Positions 20,871-25,964 of a stretch of DNA of 25,964 nucleotides are shown one piece after another; positions within the stretch are counted from its first letter, which is position 1, and each line of letters starts with the position of its first letter. This DNA is from CAZLLV01 sp964560325. Its GTDB lineage: Bacteria > Acidobacteriota > Thermoanaerobaculia > Multivoradales > DATKCC01. Position numbers and translations under genes: made by a program. Where the stretch lies: the NCBI GenBank assembly GCA_964560325.1, contig CAZLLV010000013.1, positions 1 to 25,964 of the forward strand, read 5' to 3'. Under the pieces are notes generated by a model, which worked only from the letters and a program-made list of their open reading frames with translations, had not been told where the DNA came from and searched no databases.

Positions 20871-23498
20871 ATGCCCCGCACCCACGCGCCCCTCGGCTCT
20901 CCCGCCGCTTTCGTCCCGGCGCGGGAGGAGCCCGCTCTCCGGCAGGGACGGACGCTCCCGCTTCTGGTCGGCCTCGCGCTCCTGGCCCTCCCCTTCTTCT
21001 GCGTCGTCTTCGCCCTGTCCGGCTTCGCCGTCGGGAGAGGCATCGGGGCGTACACCCTGCCGCTCGCTGTGGCCGCGGCGGGCGCCGTCACCTTCCTCGC
21101 GGCCTGGCGGGCACCGGGAGATCGACTCACCCTCCGCGTCGGAGCCCTGTCCTTCGCCGGCCTCATCGTCACGGCGGCGTTCCTCGCCGCTCCCCAGGTC
21201 TGGGACACGACCTGGGACGGCCAGTGGTTTCACCAGGAGGCGGTGCTCCAGCTCGCCGACGGCTGGAACCCCCTGGAGAGGCCACTCGACGCCGACGACG
21301 TGCCGCTGACCGGCGCCCGCGCCCGGATCAACGGCTACCCCGCCGCCTCCTGGCTCTACGGCGCGGCGGCGGTGGCGGCCACCGGCCGCCTGGAGACGGG
21401 CAAGGCCTTCTCGGCGGTCCTGATGGCGGCGGCCTTCTTCCTGGCGTGGGCCGCCCTCCTCGACCTCCGCCGCCTGCCCGCGTGGGTGGCGTTCCTCCTA
21501 GCGCTCCTCCTGGCGGCGAACCCCGTCGCTCTCACCCAGGCCCTGAACTTCCAGCACGACGGCGACCTGGCGTCGGCCCTGCTGGCCGTCGCGGCCACGG
21601 GGCTGCTGCTCGTCCGCCGGGGATCGCGCTCGGCTCTCGCGGCCTTCCTGATGGCAGCGACGCTGGGGGTGGGAATCAAGCTGACCGGCGTCCCCTTCGT
21701 GGCGATCGCGGTCGCCGCCCTCGGTACAGCCCACTTCGTCCTCCACCGGCGATGGCCGCGCCGCCGGGCGCTCGTGGCCACCGGGATCGGGGGCGCCCTC
21801 GTGGCCCTGAGCGTCGTTCACCCCTACGCCACCAACCTGGTCCGGTTCGGGCATCCTCTCTACCCCTACGCGGGTCCGAACGCGCCGGTCGAGAGCGATC
21901 CGCAGGAGACCGGGCTCCTGACCCCCGACCCAGCGCCGGCCGTCGAAGAGGCGGGGCTCCTGGAGAGGCCGGTGTCGCTGGTCTACTCCATCTTCTCCCG
22001 GTCCAGCCACTCATCGGACAGCGGCCTCGCGCTGGCCGCGCTGATGCGTGGCGAGAGGCTCAAGATCCCCTTCCGGGTCGAGGCCGCCGAATGGGAGGTA
22101 TTCCACCTTCCCGACGTCCGCATCGGTGGCTGGGGCCCCCTATTCGGCGGCATGGTGCTGCTGGGGGTGCTGGCGGCGCTCCTGGCCGGGGGGGGCTCGC
22201 GGGAGCTCCGATGGACGGGCTTCGCCGCTGCCGCCATCCTGGTCTCGGCGCTCCTCGTTCCCCACCCGTGGTTCGCGCGCTACGTGCCGCAGGTGTGGTG
22301 TCTCCCCTTCCTGGCCGTACCCGTCGCCTTCGCCGCTCGGCGCCGTCCGGCCATGGTGGTGGCGGTCCTGGTCCTCGCCCTCGGTGCGACCAACGCCGTC
22401 GCCGTGGCCCACGCCAACGTCGTCGGCACGATCCGCAACCACCGGGGGATGAAGACCCTGCTCACCGACCTGGGGCGCACCGACTCGCCCCTCCGGGTCA
22501 ATCTCACCCCGTTCCGCTCGTACCGGGCCCGGCTGGAGGAGCTGGGGATCCCGGTCCAGGAGGTGGACGACCAGCAGCGCAGCCTGGGCGTGCCCATGGG
22601 CTACTTCTCGCCGCCGCGTGTCGACCACGGGCTCGTGGAGCGAGCCGGGGGAGGCACCGCGGCCGTCGTCCAGTGGCGACGCCTGGTCCACGCCAGCCAC
22701 TATCGCCTCCAGGTGGTGGAGCCACCTCCCCGGGGGCCGGGAGGAGGAGCTCTCAGCGTGGTCGAGCGGGAGGTGCAGGGGAGCATCGTAGAGCTTCCGC
22801 TGCCGGTGGGCATGGTCCACCTCCTGCTCAGCACGTGCAACGAGCTCGGTTGCGGACCGCCTCGGCTGATCGCCACCTACGACGTGCCACCGCCCGCGCC
22901 GCCCGCCCCGGTGTTCGGCGCCCCCGCGCCGGGCTCCACCCTCCCCTCCTCCGGAGTGCTCCTCTCGTGGGTCCCGGTCGAGGCGCCGGCCGAATACCGG
23001 CTCCAGGTCCGGACCGCCGACGGCGCCACGCAGGTGCTGGACATCACCACCGAGAATCACTTCTGGCCCGTCGACCTGGCCCCCGACTCCCGATACACGG
23101 CCACCGTCACCGCCCTCCGGGGCGACGGCGAGCTGGGGAGCGACGAGATCCACTTCGACACCACCACCCCCACGGCCCCCCGTCCGACCCTACCCGTCCT
23201 CGACAGCACGCTTCCGGAAGGGGACGTGGTGATCGGCTGGACCGCGGTCCCCGGAGCCACCAGCTACGACTACTTCGTGGCGGTGCAGGGGGAGCCCCAC
23301 GCGCGGCACCGTGGGGAGACGGCCGAGACCTTCGTGCAGATCGACCTCGAGGCGCTGGAGGACCGGGCAACGACCTACAGCGTGACCGTCCGCGCGTGCA
23401 GCAGGGAGCTCTGCGCCCAGGATGGCGACTGGGGACCGTGGTCGATCAACGCCGGGACCGGCGTCACCAACTTCACCGTCGTCCCGGCCCCGGAGTAG
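20871..23498 (+). CDS. GT-C-like multi-spanning membrane protein with C-terminal Fn3-like tail
   Basis: An 875-residue protein. Residues 28-515 hold about 12-13 membrane spans. An acidic loop (VWDTTWDGQWFHQEAV, 110-125) follows the third span, where GT-C glycosyltransferases carry their catalytic Asp/Glu, and HPYATNLVRFGHPLYPY (317-333) resembles a substrate loop seen in that fold. Residues 520-590 link to three Fn3-like repeats (about 594-672, 677-767 and 768-872), homologous in order to the last three repeats of the upstream beta-helix protein. With a GT-C core this tail should lie outside the inner membrane. The next gene encodes a polyprenyl-P-sugar synthase, a plausible donor supplier. 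The ATG at 20871 is the first in frame but has no clear SD, so the exact start is uncertain. The GT-C call rests on topology and loop chemistry only. Confidence 0.75.
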   Translation: MPRTHAPLGSPAAFVPAREEPALRQGRTLPLLVGLALLALPFFCVVFALSGFAVGRGIGAYTLPLAVAAAGAVTFLAAWRAPGDRLTLRVGALSFAGLIVTAAFLAAPQVWDTTWDGQWFHQEAVLQLADGWNPLERPLDADDVPLTGARARINGYPAASWLYGAAAVAATGRLETGKAFSAVLMAAAFFLAWAALLDLRRLPAWVAFLLALLLAANPVALTQALNFQHDGDLASALLAVAATGLLLVRRGSRSALAAFLMAATLGVGIKLTGVPFVAIAVAALGTAHFVLHRRWPRRRALVATGIGGALVALSVVHPYATNLVRFGHPLYPYAGPNAPVESDPQETGLLTPDPAPAVEEAGLLERPVSLVYSIFSRSSHSSDSGLALAALMRGERLKIPFRVEAAEWEVFHLPDVRIGGWGPLFGGMVLLGVLAALLAGGGSRELRWTGFAAAAILVSALLVPHPWFARYVPQVWCLPFLAVPVAFAARRRPAMVVAVLVLALGATNAVAVAHANVVGTIRNHRGMKTLLTDLGRTDSPLRVNLTPFRSYRARLEELGIPVQEVDDQQRSLGVPMGYFSPPRVDHGLVERAGGGTAAVVQWRRLVHASHYRLQVVEPPPRGPGGGALSVVEREVQGSIVELPLPVGMVHLLLSTCNELGCGPPRLIATYDVPPPAPPAPVFGAPAPGSTLPSSGVLLSWVPVEAPAEYRLQVRTADGATQVLDITTENHFWPVDLAPDSRYTATVTALRGDGELGSDEIHFDTTTPTAPRPTLPVLDSTLPEGDVVIGWTAVPGATSYDYFVAVQGEPHARHRGETAETFVQIDLEALEDRATTYSVTVRACSRELCAQDGDWGPWSINAGTGVTNFTVVPAPE
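22650..23495 (+). repeat. Three-domain Fn3-like tail, copy B
   Basis: It encodes residues about 594-875 of the GT-C-like membrane protein and is the counterpart of 19866-20780. Shared landmarks are GPGGGALSV (622-630), ITTENHFW (725-732) and WGPWSINAGTGVTNFTVVP (854-872). The pattern of cysteines in the first and third repeats but not the second is the same as in copy A. Confidence 0.8.
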
Positions 23499-23523
23499 CG
23501 CCGAAGCGCGCGACGAGGCAGCC

Positions 23524-24399
23524 ATGCAATCGCAGAACCCGCACCACGAGGGCTTCACGATCCTGATTCCCGCCTACGACGAAGCGGACAGCGTCTCGCG
23601 CGTGATCTCGGCCATCCGCGAGGCCGTGCGGGATTGCCCGCGCCCCTACGAGATCCTGGTGGTCGACGACGGCTCCACCGACGACACGGCGCGGATCGCG
23701 GCGGAGCTCGGCGTCGAGGTCATCCGCCACGATTCGAACCTGGGCTACGGCGCCAGCCTCAAGACCGGCATCCGGCGGGCTCGCCACGACCTGGTGGTGA
23801 TCACCGACGCCGACGGGACCTACCCGGCGGCTCGCCTCCTCGACCTGGTCGAGGGCATGAGCGACGTGGACATGACGGTGGGGGCACGGACCGGCGAGCG
23901 GGTCCACATCCCGTTCTTCCGGAAGCCCATGAAGTGGTGCCTAACCCGCCTCGCCCAGTTCCTCGCCCAGGTGGAGATCCCGGACCTGAACTCCGGCCTT
24001 CGCTGCTTCCGCAAGAGCACGGTGGCCGAGTACATGCACCTGCTGCCGAACGGCTTCTCGTTCACCACCACCATCACCCTCGCCTACCTCTCCGACTCCC
24101 GGCTCGTCCGCTACCTGACGGTCGACTACGAGAAGCGGACGGGGACCTCGAAGATCCGGCCCCTCCGGGACAGCTACAACTTCCTCCTGCTAATCCTCCG
24201 AACGGTGATGTACTTCGATCCCATGCGGATCTTCATGCCGCCGGCGCTGACGGCCCTCGTCATCACCGTTGGCACCCTGGCCTACGAGGTAGGCTGGTCC
24301 CACAACATCGCGGAGAAGAGCCTGCTCTGGCTCCTGATCACGGTGCTCCTGTTCGGGCTTGCCCTCCTGGGCGACCTGATCGTGCGACGCCGGGGTTGA
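23524..24399 (+). CDS. DPM1-like polyprenyl-phosphate sugar synthase (GT2) with two C-terminal membrane spans
   Basis: A 291-residue GT2. It opens FTILIPAYDEADS (11-23), has ILVVDDGSTDDT (44-55), the metal-binding ITDADGTYP (93-101), and DLNSGLRCFRK (154-164), all characteristic of dolichol/undecaprenyl-phosphate mannose or glucose synthases. Two C-terminal spans at about 238-256 and 267-285 anchor it. I start it at ATG 23524, where GAGG (23515-23518) sits five bases upstream. The frame is open earlier, but those codons lie in the tail of the preceding gene. It follows the GT-C-like gene by 25 bp, so it probably supplies that enzyme with a lipid-phosphate sugar. It is distinct in sequence from the CsbB-like synthase of the other operon. 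Which hexose it uses is not readable. Confidence 0.88.
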   Translation: MQSQNPHHEGFTILIPAYDEADSVSRVISAIREAVRDCPRPYEILVVDDGSTDDTARIAAELGVEVIRHDSNLGYGASLKTGIRRARHDLVVITDADGTYPAARLLDLVEGMSDVDMTVGARTGERVHIPFFRKPMKWCLTRLAQFLAQVEIPDLNSGLRCFRKSTVAEYMHLLPNGFSFTTTITLAYLSDSRLVRYLTVDYEKRTGTSKIRPLRDSYNFLLLILRTVMYFDPMRIFMPPALTALVITVGTLAYEVGWSHNIAEKSLLWLLITVLLFGLALLGDLIVRRRG

Positions 24400-24409
24400 C
24401 GGCCGCTCC

Positions 24410-25603
24410 GTGCGCGTCCTCGAGATCATCACGGTCCCCTTCTTTACCCCCCGGGGCACCGCGTTCAGCTCCCTCCAGCGTACCCAGGCGCTGAGCCGGC
24501 TCGGCCACCGGGTGGACGTGCTGGCGTACCCACTGGGCGCGGACGTGGAGGTACCCCACGTCCGGGTGCACCGTATCCCCGCGGTGCCCGGCATCCGCGA
24601 GATCCCCATGGGACCTTCTCTCGAGAAGGCCGTTCTCGACGCCCTGCTGGCCTGGAAGACGGCGTGGTGGCTCCTCTTCCGGGGCCCTTGGGACCTGGTC
24701 CACGTGCACGAAGAGGCGGCGTTCTGGGTGGCTCTGTTCCGGCCGCTCTACCGAGGTCCGGTGCTCTACGACATGCACTCGAGCCTGGTGGAGCAGATCG
24801 AGAACTTCGGCCACCGCGGAGGGTCGTGGCTCCGCCGAACGATGGCCTTCTTCGAGCGGCTCGCCCTCCGCCGGGCGACCGGCGTGATCGCGATCTGTCC
24901 CGAGCTGGTCGAGTACGTGGAGAGGATCGCGCCCTGCGTCCCGCTGCAACTGATCGAGAACCTACCCGTCGACTGGGACCGGCCCGCTCCCCCCGGCGGC
25001 GAGGCCGTGGAAGAGCTGCGGCGGCGGCTCGGGCTCGAGGGGTGCCGGGTGGTGCTCTACACGGGCACCTTCGGCAGGAACCAGGGGCTCGAGCTCGCCA
25101 TCGAGGCGATGGCGAGAGTGCGGCGGTCCGTGCCCGAGGCGCGGCTGGTGCTGGTGGGCGGCACCGGAGCCGATCTCGAGCGGGTCCGGGCGTTCGCCGC
25201 CGAGGGCAATCGCGCGGCGGGTCTTTTCCTCCTCGGACCGCGTCCGCCGTCCGAGATGAGCGCGTACATGGCTCTGGCGGACGTCCTCCTCTCGCCCCGG
25301 ACCGCGGGAACCAACACTCCGCTCAAGATCTACAGCTACCTCGCCGCGGGCAGGCCCATCGTCGCCACCGACCTGTGGACCCACCGGCAGGTGCTCTCCG
25401 AGGGGACTGCCGTGCTGGTGGCGCCGGAAGCGGAAGCCCTCGCCGGGGGCCTGCTCCGGGTGCTTCGCCACCCCGACGAGGCCGGGCGGCTGGCCGCTAC
25501 GGCGGCGGCGCTCGCGGCGGAGCGGTACGGAGTGGAGAGCTACGACCGCCGGCTCGCCGAGATCCTGGAGCGCGCCTGCGCGCCTGCTCGAGAGGCTTCC
25601 TGA
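24410..25603 (+). CDS. Glycosyltransferase family 4
   Basis: A 397-residue GT-B enzyme. The N-terminal half begins VLEIITVPFFTPRGTAFS (3-20), with the glycine loop of acceptor-side GT4 domains, and includes DLVHVHEE (95-102). The C-terminal half contains VVLYTGTFGRNQGLELAIEA (214-233) and SPRTAGTNTPLKIYSYLAAG (295-314), where an NTPLKIYSYLA segment replaces the usual EX7E. This resembles the wider GT4 group in exosortase or exopolysaccharide loci, including the partial GT at the left edge. The start is GTG at 24410, ten bases after the previous stop and giving the usual MRVLEI opening; no strong SD is seen. The stop shares one base with the AsnB start (TGATG). Confidence 0.88.
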   Translation: MRVLEIITVPFFTPRGTAFSSLQRTQALSRLGHRVDVLAYPLGADVEVPHVRVHRIPAVPGIREIPMGPSLEKAVLDALLAWKTAWWLLFRGPWDLVHVHEEAAFWVALFRPLYRGPVLYDMHSSLVEQIENFGHRGGSWLRRTMAFFERLALRRATGVIAICPELVEYVERIAPCVPLQLIENLPVDWDRPAPPGGEAVEELRRRLGLEGCRVVLYTGTFGRNQGLELAIEAMARVRRSVPEARLVLVGGTGADLERVRAFAAEGNRAAGLFLLGPRPPSEMSAYMALADVLLSPRTAGTNTPLKIYSYLAAGRPIVATDLWTHRQVLSEGTAVLVAPEAEALAGGLLRVLRHPDEAGRLAATAAALAAERYGVESYDRRLAEILERACAPAREAS

Positions 25604-25964
25604 TGTGCGGGATCTGCGGCGTGCTCCTCTTCGATCGAGCGGCCCCCGTGGACCGGGACGCCCTCGCCGCCATGACCGCGGCGATGAGCCACCGGGGCCC
25701 GGACGCCGGCGAGCTCTGGCACGGTCCCGGCGTAGCCCTGGGTCACCGGCGCCTGTCGATCGTCGACCTCGCCGGCGGCGCCCAACCGATGAGCAACGAA
25801 ACCGGGTCGGTGACCGTCGTGTTCAACGGCGAGATCTACAATCACCGCAGCCTGCGCGCGGAGCTGGAGGGGCGGGGCCACCGGTTCCGCACGACGTCGG
25901 ACACCGAGGTCATCCTGCGCGCGTTCGAACAATACGGGTCCGGCTGCGTCGATCGCCTCGAGGG
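25603..25964 (+). CDS. asnB: Asparagine synthase-like glutamine amidotransferase, N-terminal part (3' end outside window)
   Basis: The frame is open to the window edge, giving the first 120 residues. It begins MCGICG with Cys2 as the class II glutaminase nucleophile. It continues with SHRGPDAG (29-36), GHRRLSIVDLAGGAQPM (47-63), FNGEIYN (74-80) and TTSDTEV (97-103), which are all the Ntn-hydrolase signatures of AsnB. The synthetase domain is not in view. AsnB homologues are common in exopolysaccharide and exosortase clusters, where they may amidate a glycan acid or a precursor instead of making asparagine. The ATG overlaps the GT4 stop by one base, so it belongs to the same operon. Confidence 0.92.
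   Translation, partial: MCGICGVLLFDRAAPVDRDALAAMTAAMSHRGPDAGELWHGPGVALGHRRLSIVDLAGGAQPMSNETGSVTVVFNGEIYNHRSLRAELEGRGHRFRTTSDTEVILRAFEQYGSGCVDRLE

Noticed and set aside
20696..23566. A 956-codon plus-strand frame overlapping the GT-C-like gene
   Set aside because: It is Arg/Pro/Gly-rich without membrane spans or motifs; the frame starting at 20871 has regular hydrophobic spans and homology to the upstream tail.

Overview
The window is very GC-rich bacterial DNA, with strong G/C at third codon positions and long spurious open frames on the opposite strands. It encodes a Gram-negative-type cell-surface polysaccharide locus. Signal peptides, beta-helix secreted proteins, an ABC-2 polysaccharide exporter and many glycosyltransferases (GTs) support this. 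The style fits Acidobacteriota or another GC-rich Gram-negative lineage, but nothing here fixes the phylum. I saw no rRNA, tRNA, insertion sequence or CRISPR array.

Left edge (1-1542): the 3' end of a plus-strand GT4 gene converges with, and overlaps by 38 bp, a minus-strand gene for a secreted right-handed beta-helix protein. That gene has its own sigma70-like promoter and a good Shine-Dalgarno (SD) site.

Minus-strand operon (16729 down to 1560): eleven genes, nearly all joined by 1-16 bp overlaps. In transcription order they are a YfhO-like membrane protein, a polyprenyl-phosphate-sugar synthase-type GT2 (together like the CsbB/YfhO pair of Firmicutes), a SAM methyltransferase, a GT2, a 1370-residue multidomain glycosyltransferase, two GT2s, an NAD-dependent sugar epimerase/dehydratase, the Wzm-type permease and Wzt-type ATPase of a polysaccharide ABC exporter, and a final GT2. 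Together these look able to build, modify and export a lipid-linked glycan. No Wzx/Wzy pair is visible, so the ABC-dependent route is the likely one.

Plus-strand operon (16851 to the right edge): it diverges from the first across a 121-bp spacer. It encodes a 1310-residue secreted beta-helix protein ending in five fibronectin-III-like repeats, a multi-spanning GT-C-like membrane protein, a DPM1-like polyprenyl-phosphate-sugar synthase, a GT4, and the start of an AsnB-type amidotransferase.

Most notable points: (1) the giant fusion protein (degenerate FkbM-like methyltransferase, GT4, coiled coil plus basic linker, GT2 remnant, second GT4 with an altered catalytic motif); (2) a three-domain C-terminal tail shared by the secreted beta-helix protein and the neighbouring membrane GT-C-like protein, suggesting the two work together at the cell surface; (3) two separate pairings of a polyprenyl-P-sugar synthase with a GT-C-like membrane protein, one in each operon.
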